From NCBI GenBank assembly GCA_028583605.1, contig CM053333.1, forward strand, positions 32,395,551 through 32,459,550: 64,000 nt of DNA, in the 5' to 3' direction. The stretch's first letter is position 1, and every line of letters begins with the position of its first letter. The stretch comes from Dastarcus helophoroides (lineage: Eukaryota > Arthropoda > Insecta > Coleoptera > Bothrideridae). Under the pieces are notes generated by a model. That model did not search any database and was not told the DNA's origin. It saw only the letters and a list, made by a program, of their open reading frames with translations. This document shows positions 47,130-60,484 of this stretch, one piece after another. Both the position numbers and the translations under genes were made by a program.

Positions 47130-48215
47130 ATTTCTTTCCGTCGTTTAAATTTTGAAAAAAATTGAATTTCCAAAGATATTCTTTTCAAAATTTTCACTTC
47201 TCTTACGTCTTTAAATTGCAATACATCCTTGGCATTTCGAAAGAAAAAAATTAAAGATCCAGTAAATACTATTCGAATTTCCAAGAAAAAAAATCCTCAA
47301 AATTTAATGATGCTTTTATTAGAAATCTGGTCTAATTTTGACAAAATAAACAAATTTTGTGAAAATAGGCACAAATTGGAAAAAAGACGAATTTCGACAA
47401 GTGTCGAAATTTCCAAAAATATTTCCTCAAAATTTCCACTTTTTTAATAATTTAAATTCTAAATATTTTTGAAAGTTTAGGGAAAAAGTTGGGTTGAACT
47501 TCCTAAGAAATCCATCCCTTTACCACATGCCAGTTCTGCTGGCGAAATACGTATTTGTTTAATTGTCGATGTGGTAAAGGGGACTTATGATAAGCCACAT
47601 TGTTTAGTGCTCTAGTTCCTAAGAAAGATTGTTTTATTTGACCCATTTTAATAAAACTTCGACCAAATTTCTAGAAAAAAAGTCGAAATTTTAAAATAAA
47701 AAGATATATTTCAGGAAAAAATCGAAATTCCGAAAAAGAAAAAATGTCGAAGTTTCAGATACTTACAAGACAACACTTCCAAGAAAAGCCCTTTGAGGGA
47801 AACAAAACATAATAAAACAAATTTAAAAAAGCGCAAAATTTTTAGTAAAAGGCCAGCACTATGGAAGAATTTTGCATTTTCCAATACACGTCAAATTTTA
47901 AGAAAAACTTCAATTTTGGAAAACAAATCGAAGTTTTGAAGACAAGAGGATCAATTAAAATTACGAGAACTCCAATTTGAAAAAGTCAAATTTAGAAAAA
48001 AAACTAATTTTAAAAAACCGAATCGAAAATGGCGAAATTTCTCGCAGAAAGCTAAATTTTTGGAAAAAAGTTGAATGTTGAGAATAAAATCGAATTTAAT
48101 AAAATACGAATATTGAGAAGAAAAGTCGAAATTTCGATAAAGAGACGAACTAGGAAAAGTCGCAATTTTCAGAAAAGGGTTAAATTTTGAGAGAAAGGAG
48201 AAAATTTCGACAGAA
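47130..48215. repeat. A-rich satellite-like degenerate repeat
   Basis: GAAAAAAGTCGAAATTTT and AAAAGTCGAAATTTCG words with A on the + strand. Interrupted by a short insert at 47511-47615. The composition flips to T-rich at about 48215. Confidence 0.7.
47511..47615. mobile_element. 105-bp insert with 11-bp flanking direct repeats
   Basis: TTCCTAAGAAA lies at 47500-47510 and 47616-47626. Inside, CCCTTTACCACAT (47516-47528) and ATGTGGTAAAGGG (47569-47581) are perfect inverted 13-mers around a 40-base loop. The insert is complex sequence in a simple A-rich background. Class unknown. Confidence 0.6.
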
Positions 48216-49450
48216 ATTATTTTGGCTTATTTTTTAAATTTCTCATTTTTCCCATTCATGAATTTTTCTAAAATGTCGAGCTTTTAAAATTTTGATATTA
48301 TTTTTCAACATTTGGTATTTTTTTCAAGATTTGATTTTTTTGAAAACCAACTTTTTTTATTTTAACTTTCCATAAAAAATTTTTCACAATTTCCACTTTT
48401 TTTGGAAATGATAATTTTAAAATTGTATTAAAGTTTCAACCTCTTTTAATATTTTCCAGTTTTCTCAAAATTCGAGACTTTTTTAAATTCCTAATTTTTT
48501 TGAAAATCTCGACTTGAAAATTTCGTTTATTTTTCAGAAGCTTTCGACATGTTCTGAAAATTTGGAATTTTTTGAAAACTTTGACTTATTTTTTAAATTT
48601 CTCATTTTTCCCATTCATGAATTTTTCTAAAATATCGAGCTTTCAAAATTTTGATTTTTTTTTCAACATTTTCATATTTTTTTCGACATTTTGATATTTT
48701 TTTAACATTTTGATATTTTTTTCAACATTTAATTTTTTTCAAAATCAATTTTTTTTATTTTAACTTTTCATAAACATTTTCCCAAAATTTTAACTTTTTT
48801 TGGAAATTATAACTTCAAAATTGTATCAAAGTTTCAACATCTTTTGATATTTTCGAGTTTTTACAAATTTGAGACTTTTTTAAAATTCTTAATTTTTTTG
48901 AAAATCTCGACTTCAATATTTCGTCTACTTTTTAAAATTTTAACATGTTTAAAAAATTTGGAATTTTTTAAAAACTTTGGCTTCATTTTTTTTAATCAAT
49001 TTTTTTTTATTTTAACTTTCTATGAAAGTTTTTTCCAAATTTCGGCTTTTTTTGAAAATTGTAACTTCAAAATTGTATCAAACGGTTTAACCTCTTTTAG
49101 TATTTTCGAATTTTTTCAAATATGCGACCTTTTCAAAATTAGCGATCTTTTTAAAATTTCTAATTTTTTTGATAAATCACAACTCCAAAATATTGTCTTT
49201 TTTTCAAAATTTCGGGATGTTTTGAAAATTTGGAATTTTCTGAACACCTTCGCTATTTTTTAAGTTTTCATTTATTTTGAACACATCGTTTAGTACTTCA
49301 ACATTTTACAATTTTAAATGTTTAGAGTTTCTATATTTTTTTTGATTTTATAATGACACGTTTTTAAAATTTTCGACTTCTTTAAAAAATTTCTTATTTT
49401 TGTCTTCAATTTTTTATTTTTTTAATGTCGATATTTTTTCGAAATTTTAG
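48216..49450. repeat. T-rich satellite-like block with ~360-bp unit
   Basis: TTAAATTTCTCATTTTTCCC, ATTCATGAATTTTTCTAAAA and TCGAGCTTT occur at ~48233 and again at ~48593, then a diverged form follows. At 48655-48735 a ~21-base unit, TTTTTTTCAACATTTTGATA, is tandem about four times. Confidence 0.72.
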
Positions 49451-50100
49451 GGTGTATTTAAAGGATTATTATCCTTTAGACCAATACTGAGGTACCTGAG
49501 GTTTGTTACGGGTGCGAAGAAAAATAAATAATTCGATGGTAAACAGCACGTGTTTAAAAAATTTCCAACAGCATTACCCGTTTCCCTTATAGATTCACAA
49601 AACTCAAGCGATTGTCGTTTTTTTTTTAATATTCTGCACTGATCGCAAAAGATGAATTTAATTCTGCACATCGATATCGGTACCAGATATTCTGTACTTT
49701 CGAATACGAATTAGTTATATTATCTTAAGCAGATTACCCCTCTAAGGGGATGAATTGTAAAACCGCTAATAAACTGTTATTTGTAAACTGAAATCTTAAC
49801 ACCAATGTTCATATTTTCATCTTCAAAAATACAATCATACAAATTTTTAGTACATATTTAACTCTTGTGGGACGAATCTTAAAAAATTCTTTCTTAGTGT
49901 TCAACTGTTATGTATGGGGAACTCAGGTGCGATATTTCATGCTTTTAAACCGCTCGGTGTAGGCTGTGTGTTGACTGTCAGTCAATGTTTAGAGTTTTAT
50001 TAATTAAATTTAACTTGATCTTTTCTTTTTGATTGACAAAAATAATATAAAGGTATCTGTAACCAAAATAATATCTGAAACTATCGGATATCCAAAATAA
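49451..50100. other. Intergenic, with degenerate GATATC/ATCTGTA words
   Basis: 50050-50100 and 50464-50550 share loose TATCTGTAACC and ATATCC words. The LTR appears to have landed in a degenerate short repeat. No gene. Confidence 0.45.
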
Positions 50101-50463
50101 TGTAAAGAAATGTAAATTATAGAATTTAGTACGTAAACAATTTTTCTAGAAAAATCTGATAACGGGAAAGCGGCCGCGATAACGAAGCAGACGGCAGATA
50201 AGCGTTCCAGAAATTTTGGTAAACGATAAGCCTTATCTGCGGGATTTTTCTAGAACCCGGGAGCCAAAACTATATAAGGCGGTCGCCTTTCCCTCGAATC
50301 AATCAGTTAGTTCAAATCAGTGAGTGTAGTTAGTGAGCTAGTAGTTAAAGGTCAATAAGTGAGCTAATTATTCAGTTGTAGTTTTCCGAATTAAGTTTAA
50401 AAATAAATTGGGTAATATTCAGCAAGTGTTTAATAATCATTTCGAACCGCTAAGCCCGCAACA
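50101..50463 (+). mobile_element. Solo LTR (family A), forward orientation
   Basis: It starts TGTAAAGAAATGTAAATTAT and ends CTAAGCCCGCAACA, with ATAA on both sides (50097-50100 and 50464-50467). ACTATATAAGGCGG at 50269-50282 is a TATA-type promoter core at the same place as in the copy at 14761-15133. Shared blocks include AAAGCGGCCGC and AGATAAGCGTTCCAGAAATT. The two copies differ by substitutions and small gaps, so they are old. No internal region remains. Confidence 0.88.
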
Positions 50464-53400
50464 ATAATTTCATATCTGTATCCGTAATCGAAACCAAATA
50501 TTCGCAATATATCCGTATCTGTATCCCAATCCGAAACACCATATCCCTAACAACCGTAATTATGACCAAGGCATCTTCTATACTAAATATACTCTCTTCG
50601 ACCATAATTCAGAAGTTACTTCTGGTATGCTGATCTCTAGTAAAGAAAATAGTGTACAGTTTTTGTTATCATGATTTGGATGTGTTAGTGTTATTATCTA
50701 CATTAGACCTAATAATTAGTAAGCCTAATAATTTTATTTATAATAAACCAATAACGTTTTAAACTTCAGCACAGGAAATAATTTACTGGTACATGACAAT
50801 GTAAAGACTACAAAAATTGTAGCAATCACGACAACGTAATTAACTCGTTGATGCATGCAGAAATAAAAGAAATATTTGAAAATAGCTATTACTGTTATTA
50901 CCTACTACGTAAATTTCTGATTACTGACAAATTACAAAAAATACTGCAATCGTATTTGAACTAGTTATACAGGTATTTATTACAGATTTACGACTGATTA
51001 ATCGAGGTAATAACACAGGCTTAAAATGTGGCGCAATTTTAATGACACACAGTGTATATAAACTCTTTTAACTTTTTCCTAAGTTATAGGGGTCGTAGCC
51101 CGCCCTTCCTAAATTCCTGGTTTCGTTCCAAGTTGCGGAATACAGAATTGTTTTAAGCAGTGCTAATGTCAGTTAGGTCCTTGTTTATGGCTATAACGAG
51201 GACAATTTGCAGGGAACTTCGAAGATATTTCCATTTCCACAGAATGACAAGGAAGGTTTTAGCTGTGTCCGATTGCAGTATAGATGTCCACATAGGAGGG
51301 GTTTATATCCTTCTAATCGTCGTCTCGGATCACGCTGACTTTGCCAAGAAATTATGTTAACGTAGCTCGTTGCTAAACCATCGTCTTTTCATAAGCTCCA
51401 GCTATCTTGTAATTTATCATAAGTGCATAACGAACATGTTCAGAGATGACAGTTACGAAAGATAGAGTGACTGAAGTTCCTACTGGACATTACGATCGTT
51501 TTCAATTTAATACAAGTATAAGGTACTGTAACCAACTGCGCAATATTGAATTAGTTATCAATCATTCGAAAGTGTATGGACGGCTTTAGAGACGTTTACT
51601 AGAAGTTATTGGGGAAGTTTCGCTACAGGCGAAATGACCCAATGCAGGTATGCCTTCGTGGACTCTACAGAATATCTAGAAGTCGTGTGACATACATAAA
51701 TAAAACAAGAATCAACCGTAGATTCGATATTATGCAAATAAATTTCATCTGTTCAGTAAAATATTAAAATTTACGTTGTTTATGTAATTTGGCAACACGT
51801 AACAGTATTGTCTTGCAAGTAACGAATCAGATACATTTCTCAAACTTGTACATACACCTTAAAACTTTTGAGATTGATTCTGTTCTATAAAATGAAATAA
51901 ATTGACGGCTTACTGTATGATTTTCCACCCTCCAACAGGAGCAAAAACTGGTGTCGGACCTTGAAGTGTCCCCGGGGTAATATCATATTATATCTCGAGA
52001 AAAAGTCAGGTCAAGTTTGTTAGATAACTGCGAGACTCCAGACTAGACCGTAAATACTTCTGTTTCATAGGTCCGTCAGACGAGTAAACACATAATGACT
52101 TTCCTAATGATTATGTCTACATACCACGTCAAATTACACTTTGGAACAATGCAATGCCAAAACTTTGTCGCGAAGTTGTCTTCCAAGATAAGGTAATGTA
52201 TAGTGCAAAGACAAGAGGATTCACACATGCGAAAATGGTAACAGCGGCCCTAAAGAAACTTGATTGAAACAACTATTAACAACTTGGCGAGACTAACATG
52301 ACACAACTACAATTCGTTGAATACCAAACAACAACCTTAGCGGCGACAAAATAAAGGGATAGTTAAATCACCCCTGGTAATCCAAAATTACTAGATGATT
52401 TCAATTAAAAAGACAAGGGGTAGTTTAATCTCATCGGTAAAACTACCAAAACCAGGTCATTCTTAGATAACAATATCTCTAATCATATTTCATCTGTCCC
52501 CACTTGTTGGTTTACATGAAATATCACATCTTGCGAGCGCTATAAATTTGCATGGTTTAAAACATGCAACATCCTCTCAACTGCATACGCTGGCCCATAT
52601 TTTTAGTTTTTACGTCTAAATTTCAAGAGGACACTTCGGAGCACACTGTTCCAGCTCGGAGAATATCACACTCTGGAAAAGCAAGAAAAATTAGTTTGTT
52701 TTGGAATAATTCGACTTACTACATTTCTCTTGAATCTTGTAATGTTCACAATATATTTTGTTTAATTAGTATTAGTTTTTCATTTTTAGACAATTAGTCG
52801 TGTCGAAAAATGTTTCCAAAGGTAAACAATTTCATTTATTTAAATAATAATTTAAATATCGTACAAGCTAGGCTAAAATAAAAATAACTGAAATTGGAAT
52901 TAATTTTATTACAAATAAATATACATTGTTCACAAGGAAAGGCTGATCATTTATTAATATCGTAAAGCTTCCAATCCATCCAGTTTAGAGTCGTTCTGCT
53001 GCGAGAGTTGCAAAAATTGACAAAACGCCACTTTTAATTTATTTCAGAGAGATTCTGTATACGCTGAAGCATGAAAATCCTAGGATTTACATCCTACTTT
53101 TTAGCAGTCAGCGGTCTTACCTCACGTCGCGGAAGTACACAAACACTACGTAGGAAACATTCAGGTGTCTTTTTAGGAATACATATCACGTTTAAAGAGG
53201 CTACGATTCCAGAATAATTTGCGTCATAAAGGGCCACTCTATCCGCCGCTGAATGTAAAGAAATATATAAGAGGACGCAGCGAAGGGTAATAAATTAATT
53301 TTAGAGGAAACAAAGATAACAAAAAGAATAATTAGATCAAAGCTTCACAACGGGCTTTCTTTAAAATATGCCAACCGCATAAACTTTATTGTGTAAATTA

Positions 53401-53879
53401 ACCTTTGTGCATAATACCTCAGGATATGGATATAAAAATAAATAGTCTCATTACATTTTATAAACAACAAAAATAATGTATTTAACAAATGTAATTTACC
53501 TCAGTTAGGATATTTTCTGGCTGTTTTATTTCAACTTTAATTCTTTTTTTAATCTACGTTTGATTTTCCTACCACCCTTATGTTTTACCTTCTCTACCTT
53601 TAAATAATTTAACGGGTTGGCAACTTTACTTGCCAACTACTGTTACAGCTTTGTTTGACTACTTTTTTTAACTTTTATAAAATTCTAATAATAACAAAAT
53701 ATTTCTCTCTGTGCTTAATAAATTTTTAAACCGTTCTACATTCTAACAGCAAATAAGCATTTAAAACAAACAAATTATAATCGTATTTCTGGAAGTTGCA
53801 GTCTTGAAATCTCCATTTGTTTCTTGGCAATTTCATAAAAGGTTTCAACTAGAAAGTTGCCAGTTTCATTTAGTTTTAA
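50464..53879. other. Intergenic region, nothing recognised
   Basis: About 3.4 kb of complex AT-rich sequence. Short frames at 51160-51360 and 52564-52797 lack recognisable features. No RNA gene or repeat end was identified. Confidence 0.5.
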
Positions 53880-55228
53880 GTTTAAACTCAAATTTTGACT
53901 TCTTTAGAAAATTTTAAATTTAAATTAGAATTCTTGTAAATTTGATTTTTTCCACATTTTTACTTAATTCTCAAAATTAAGTGTTTAAAATTAAAAAACA
54001 ATTTTCAATTTTAAACTCGACAAATTTCGGCTGTGGCTAATTATTTTTTCGAAAATTATGCTTTAACTTGAAATGTAAACCCCCTTCCTCAAAATTTCGA
54101 GTTTAATTTTCGAGCATTTTCCCCAATTTCAACATCTTCCTCACTTTTTTAAAAAATGTTTATGAAAAATTTGGACTTTTTCATCAGTTTTGAATTTATC
54201 TCAAAATGTTGACTTTTATCTCAAAATGTTGGCTTCAATTTTAAAATATTGACTTTTCTCGCAGTATTTCTCAAAAATTTTCCCAACATTTTTTCAAAAC
54301 TGAAAATGTCGAGTTTTCTAGGAATTTTGCTCTAATGTTAATTCAAAAAATATTAATTTTTTCCTTGAAATATATGTATTTTATACTAAAATGAAATATT
54401 GATCAATTTTGTCGAAAATTATAGTTCAATCTCAAAATGAGGACTTTTTCCTTGAAATTTCGAGTTTACGTATGGAGATGCCGAATTTTTTTTCACTTGA
54501 AGTGTTTTTCGGAATTTTAACAATTTTTTTTCATTTTGAAATTATTACTTTCAATGTATACTTCATTAACATTTTTCTTTAAGTTTTTTTAAACTCAAAT
54601 TTTGTGCTTTTCTAAGAACTTGACTTTTACATCAAAATATTTCCTTTAATCTTGAAATTTCTTATTATTTCTTGAAATATCTTTTTTTCTTATTTTATAC
54701 TCAAACACTTGGAGTTTCTTTTTGAAATGTTGACTCTTTTTTCGACAATAAAACTTTAATCTCGATAACCTTTTGCCCAAGATTGCTTTGTAAACTAAAA
54801 TTGTCGATCTTTCTCTGATTTTTTACTTGAAAGTTTGACTTTGGTCTTGAAATGTCTAAACCCGAAAATCTAATAAATTGCAATTTTCTTAAGACTTCGA
54901 GTTAAAAATTGAAGTCAAGGGTTGTTTTCCAAAATTTCAAATTTTTTTGCACAAAAATAAATTATGGATTTTACGAACCTTTGATCTAACTTTCGCAAAA
55001 TCCCACTTTGGATCCTTAATTTTTTTTCTAAAAATTCGATAAAAAAAATTTTTTTATGGATTTTTTTTTCTCAGAAATGTTTATTTTTGTTTAGAAATTT
55101 CGTTGTTGTAAAATGACAATTTATTCATGAAATACTAACAATTTGTTCTTTAAATTCCGTATTTAAAGTCGATTCTTTTCTATAATTTTTTGAAGTGAAA
55201 ACTCCCTTAGGCGCGTTTAGCGAAAAAA
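53880..55228. repeat. T-rich satellite-like degenerate repeat
   Basis: TTTTGACTTTTCTC and CTTGAAATTTCGAGTTT words dominate on the + strand. The block leads directly into the TACAAAAA array. Confidence 0.68.
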
Positions 55229-57576
55229 ACTACAAAATACAAAACACGAAATACCAAATATGAAATACGAAATACGAAATGCGAAATACGAAATACGAAA
55301 TACGAAATACGAAATACGAAATACGAAATACAATACAAAATACAAAAACTTAAAAACACAAAAACACAAAAATGCAAAAATCCAAAAATACAAAAATACA
55401 AAATTACAAAAATACAAAAATACAAAAATACAAAAATACAAAAATACAAAAAAATACAAAATACAAAAATACAAAAATACAAAAATACAAAAATACAAAA
55501 TACAAAAATCCAAAAATACAAAAAATAAAAAAATACAAAAATACAAAAATACAAAAATACAAAAAATTCAAAAATTCAAAATACAAAATCCAAAAATACA
55601 AAAATACAAAAATACAAAAAATCCAAAATTACGAAATTACGAAAATACAAAAATACAACATAAAATACAAAAATACAAAAATACAAACAAATACAAAAAT
55701 ACAAAAATACAAAATACAAAAATACAAAAATACAAAAAATACAAAAATTACAAAAATACAAAAATACAAAAATACAAAAATACAAAATACAAAATACAAA
55801 AATACAAAAATACCAAAATACAAAAATACAAAAATACAAAAATACAAAAATACAAAATACAAAATACAAAAATACAAAAATACAAAGACAAAATACAAAA
55901 TACAAAAATACAAAAATACAAAAATACAAAAATACAAAAATACAAAAATACAAAAATACAAAAATACAAAAATACAAAAATACAAAAATACAAAAATACA
56001 AAATACAAAAATAACAAAATACAAAAATACAAAAATACAAAAATACAAAAATACAAAAATGACAAAAATACAAAAATACAAAATACAAAAATACAAAAAT
56101 ACAAAAATACAAAAATACAAAAATACAAAAAATCAAAAATACAAAAATACAAAAATACAAAAATACAAAAATGCAAAACATACAAAAAATTACAAAATAC
56201 AAAATACAAAAATAGCAAAAATTACAAAAAAAATGTCAAAAATACAAAAATCCAAAAATACAAAAATACAAAAATACAAAAATACAAAAATACAAAAATA
56301 CAAAAATACAAAAATACAAAAATACACAAAATACAAAAATACAAAATACAACACAATACAAAAATACAAAACTACAAAATCACAAAATGACCCAAAATCA
56401 CAAAAAATGCACAAAACTAGCAAAAAATAGCAAAATAGCAAAAAATAGCAAAAATAGCAAAAATGCAACAAAAATAGCAAAAACTAGCAAAAAATAGCAT
56501 AAATACAAAAATACCAAAAATACAAAAATACAAAATCACAAAATACAAAAATACAAAATATACAACAAATACACAAAATACATAAAATACAAACATACCA
56601 AAAAATACCAGGAAATACAAAAATACAAAAATACAAAAATACAAAAAATACAAAAAATACAAAAAAATACACAAAAATACAAAAATACAAAAATACGAAA
56701 CGAAATACGCAAATACGAAATACGAAAATACAAATACAATACAAATACAAATACAAAAATACAAAAATACAAAAATACAAAAATACAAAAATACAAAAAT
56801 ACAAAAATACAAAAATACAAAATACAAAATACAAAATACAAAAATACAAAAATACAAAAATACAAAAATACAAAAATACAAAAATACAAAAATACAAAAA
56901 TACAAAAATACAAAAATACAAAATACAAAAATACAAAAATACAAAATACAAAATACAAAAATACAAAAATACAAAAATACAAAAATACAAAAATACAAAA
57001 ATACAAAAATACAAAAATACAAAAATACAAAATACAAAAATACAAAATACAAAAACTACAAAAATACAAAAATACAAAATACAAAAATACAAAAATACAA
57101 AAATACAAAAATACAAAAATACAAAAATACAAAAATACAAAAATACAAAAATACAAAAATACAAAAATACAAAATACAAAAATACATAAAATACAAAATA
57201 CGAAATACAAAAATACAAAATACAAAAATACAAAAATACAAAAATACAAAAATACAAAAATACAAAAATACAAAAATACAAAAATACAAAAATACAAAAA
57301 TACAAAAATACAAAAATACAAAAATACAAAAATACAAAAATACAAAAAATACACAAATACACAAATACCAAAATGGGAAATGTCAAAATGCAAAAGACGA
57401 ATGACGAAAACGAAAGACGAAATACGCAATACGCAATACGAAATACGAAATACGAAATACGAAATACGAAATACGAAATACGAAATACGAAATACGAAAT
57501 ACGAAATACGAAATACGAAATACGAAATACGAAATACAAAATACAAAATACAAACTACTAAATACCAAATACAAAA
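55229..57576. repeat. 2.35-kb TACAAAAA / TACGAAA tandem array
   Basis: The core is a TACAAAAA octamer with frequent 7-base TACAAAA variants (about 55336-56400 and 56500-57360). A TAGCAAAA patch lies at ~56410-56500. Both ends are capped by TACGAAA heptamers (about 55260-55330 and 57418-57536). Because neither unit nor its variants contains a stop word, frames on both strands stay open for 300 or more codons. They give an eight-residue repeat (KYKNTKIQ on +, FLYFCIFV on -). I regard these as artefacts. Confidence 0.97.
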
Positions 57577-58590
57577 TTTTGTTTATAATAAACTTGAATT
57601 TTTGAATTTTTTTCAATATCAATTATGGTTTTTTCTTTCTAGAGATTTTTTTGTCTGAAATTTTGGGCTTGTCGTTTTAATTTACCTTTTTGCTTTTTAA
57701 ACGCTTGATTGCACACCCAATATTTAGTTTTTTTTATAGAAATTATATTATTTATGAAATCTTATTCAATTGTTTTTTTTTTCAAAGTTTCAATTTTAAA
57801 TCGAAGTTTTTATAACAAATTCTAAGATTTTTCGAAACTTAGATTTTTTATGACAGCTGCGATCACTTTAATACCTTCTTTTTCCCAAACTTTGGATTCT
57901 AAACTCTAAATTTTTTATTAATTTCGATTATTTTCGATACTGTTAAAATTCCTAATCCATCCTCAAAGGTTCATTATTTTTTTTCACTTTGAGATCCTTA
58001 TTGACTCGTTTTGAATTACACATATTTTTTATTTTAGCTTTAAATAAGAATTTAAATATTTTACAAATTGGGCTCGGGTTAAAATAAAGAATTTAGTGTA
58101 AGTTTCACTACCACATTAAATGTATGTAATGATTAATACACGTGATTGTATTCAAAGTTGCCTATACGCGTTGAGAGCTAACGTTGTTGATGTGTCTCCA
58201 CACGAATTTACCCAAATTTTTGCAAGCGATCAGGCTTCTCTTTTTTTTAATTTAAACTGCTAAACGTTTAAGTTTTAAACCCAAAATGTTGACGTACGTA
58301 TTTTTTAGTTACTTTAAATTTTCTTTTCGAAACCTCAGAATCATTTCCAATGTTTGTCTTTGAACTCAAAATTTCAAGAAACCGTTTCGTCGAAATTTTT
58401 AAATCGAAGCCAAAATGTTGCTTTGTGCTCTTTTGTTGAAAATCTCTATTTAGATTCCAAACTTGAAAATTCTTCCAAATTTCGACGTTTTTCTGAGACT
58501 TTTCAGTTTAAACTTGAAAACTACTCCTTTTTAAAAATGCCAGTTTTAAAATTAAAATACAGTTAAATCTCGAATTGATTTTATAAAATT
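57577..58590. repeat. T-rich satellite-like flank of the array
   Basis: Diverged TTTTTCAAAGTTTC and AAATTTCGACGTTTTTC words, mixed with less repetitive sequence at 58090-58260. Confidence 0.5.
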
Positions 58591-59560
58591 TGTTCAAAAT
58601 TTTAAAAATTCCTAATTTAGACAGTCAGATTCCCAAAAAACAAATTAAAATTTTTGGAAAAAGGCGAATTTTTCAAAAAAATCAAAAACAGAAATTTCGA
58701 GGAAAAGGTCAACATTTTCAAAAAAAAAATGAAAACAAGTTAAAAGTTTTCACGAAACAAGCGAACTTTTCAAAAGAAAAATCGGAGTTACAAACGTACG
58801 AAATGTCGAGAAAAAGGTTAACATTTTCAAAGAAGTTTTGAAGTTGAAGTCTCCACGAAAAGTTGAAATTCTGAAAAAAAGATTTTTAATTTTCAGAAAA
58901 AAGTCAAATTTTCCGAATAGAAGTCTACTTTAATCCATGAAAGTCGAAAATTCGCAAACAGTCGAAACTTCGCAAACAGTCGAAACTTCGCAAACAGTCG
59001 AAACTTCGCAAAAAGTCGAAATTTCGCAAAAAAAAGTTGAAATTTTTTTAAAAAATCGTCAAAAGTTTCAAAAAAAAAAGCCAAAACTTGAAGAAATACT
59101 CAGAAGTTTGTACAAGGATGGAAATGTTAAAAAAAATTGTAATATTTTGAACGAAGGCATATGGTTTCAAAAAATAATATTTAAATATAATCAGATTTAT
59201 AAAAAATAAAAATTTTGAAGAGAAAAGTCGAAATTTTGAAAAACGACCAATATTTTCGAAAAATTTGAAAATAAATCAATTGTGAAAATTAAAATTTGGA
59301 AAAAGAAATTTAAACAAAATGGAAAATTGGAAATTTGAAATTTTCAAGAAATATAAAGTCGATAGTCGAAACTCAAGATTTTCAATAAAAATCGAAGTCA
59401 GATTTCTCAAAAAAAATTTCCGAAATTTATCAAAAGCCGAAATTTTTCAAAAGCTCGAATTTAAAGAAACGAGCATTTTAAGTGTTTAGAAAATGAGAAA
59501 CTTAAAATCAGGGCATTTTAAATTCGAATTACATATTTTTAAAATGTGGCAATAAATTTC
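58591..59560. repeat. A-rich satellite-like block with 18-bp minisatellite
   Basis: AAAAAGTCGAAATTTTGAA words on the + strand. At 58942-59030 an 18-base unit, GTCGAAACTTCGCAAACA, is repeated four to five times, giving an incidental QTVETS peptide repeat. Confidence 0.72.
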
Positions 59561-60172
59561 GATCGTAAAAAATTAATTATGAATAAATACTGTGACTGGC
59601 ATTGTAAAATTGTTGTTAAAACATAATAACTACGTACTGAATATACTAATCACTTGTAATTTACGGATCTTTGATTGAGTGTTTAAGAAAATTGTCTGTC
59701 CTGTCAAAATTAGTTACTTCAAGATTATCGCTGGCTAAACAAGTTTGGTAGAAGTTGAGAGGCGATGTAAGTTTTCTCCAATATAAATTAAAGCGTTCAA
59801 GATCATAAAAATCACGCCATATTTACGTACATATATCATAATGAAGCTTCTAACCATTGTATTATTATCATATTTTTATTGTATTGATAAGCTATTACTG
59901 ACTACTGTTAAAAATAATTATGTTCTTTAGCAACTCTGGTGAAACACACGCGAACAACATGCCGCAGTTTTAGTTCAAAGACTATTCACCTAGTAGCAGA
60001 TATCATCATGAAACGGTAGCAGTACGCGCGCATGTATAACAAATCCTCAAATCTTATTTAATAAAAATGATTACTTCCTCGAAGTGTACCACGTGCATTC
60101 AGCTTTATTTATTTATGTGACTGTTAGACTTCCTTAGAATTTCACTACCAATTCGGTAGATAAGCTTGAACC
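59561..60172 (+). other. Upstream region of the transporter gene
   Basis: This leads into the start codon and must hold the 5' UTR and probably the promoter, unless an upstream non-coding exon exists. I see no definite TATA box at a useful distance. The last bases before the start (AAGCTTGAACC) give an acceptable translation context. Confidence 0.4.
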
Positions 60173-60484
60173 ATGGAAGAAGGTACTCGAGAGAACGTGG
60201 ATTCCATACTCCACAAAGCGGGGGACTTTGGCAGGTACCAAATCCTGTTGATGGTCTTATTCAGTGTGATAAACGTGTTTTCTTCCTTCCATTATTTCGG
60301 CCAAACCTTCATCAGTGTAGTGCCCGAACATCAATGTAATGTATCCAAGGAACGTTACGATCATTTAGTACAAGTTACGAAATGTTCGAAGATATTTCAA
60401 AGGAACGGAACCCTTATCGAGCAACCATGTACTGAGGGATGGATTTTTAATAATACTTATGGATACACGAGTATCATCGAGGAA
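60173..60484 (+). CDS. SLC22-type organic cation/carnitine transporter, exon 1
   Basis: The first 104 codons of a multi-pass plasma-membrane transporter of the major facilitator superfamily, SLC22-like group. After a short cytoplasmic start (VDSILHKAGDFGRYQ, residues 9-23) comes the first membrane helix (about 24-46). In it LMVLFSVINVFSSFHYFGQT matches the family pattern of a helix with F-H-x-F/Y-x-Q-x-F. The large extracellular loop follows, with PEHQC at 51-55, further Cys at 71 and 86, and N-glycosylation sequons at N56, N78 and N93. Reading stops at GYTSIIEE, where GTAAGT begins, a phase-0 donor at the place where family members continue with a WD-L-VC stretch. The next exon, and so the substrate class, lie outside the window. 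SLC22 is firm; organic cation against carnitine or carcinine is not decidable. The start is the first ATG, in context ACCATGGAA. Confidence 0.85.

Noticed and set aside
55207..57561. Very long open reading frames on both strands (up to 376 codons)
   Set aside because: They are translations of the TACAAAAA and TACGAAA units, open on both strands only because the units contain no stop words.
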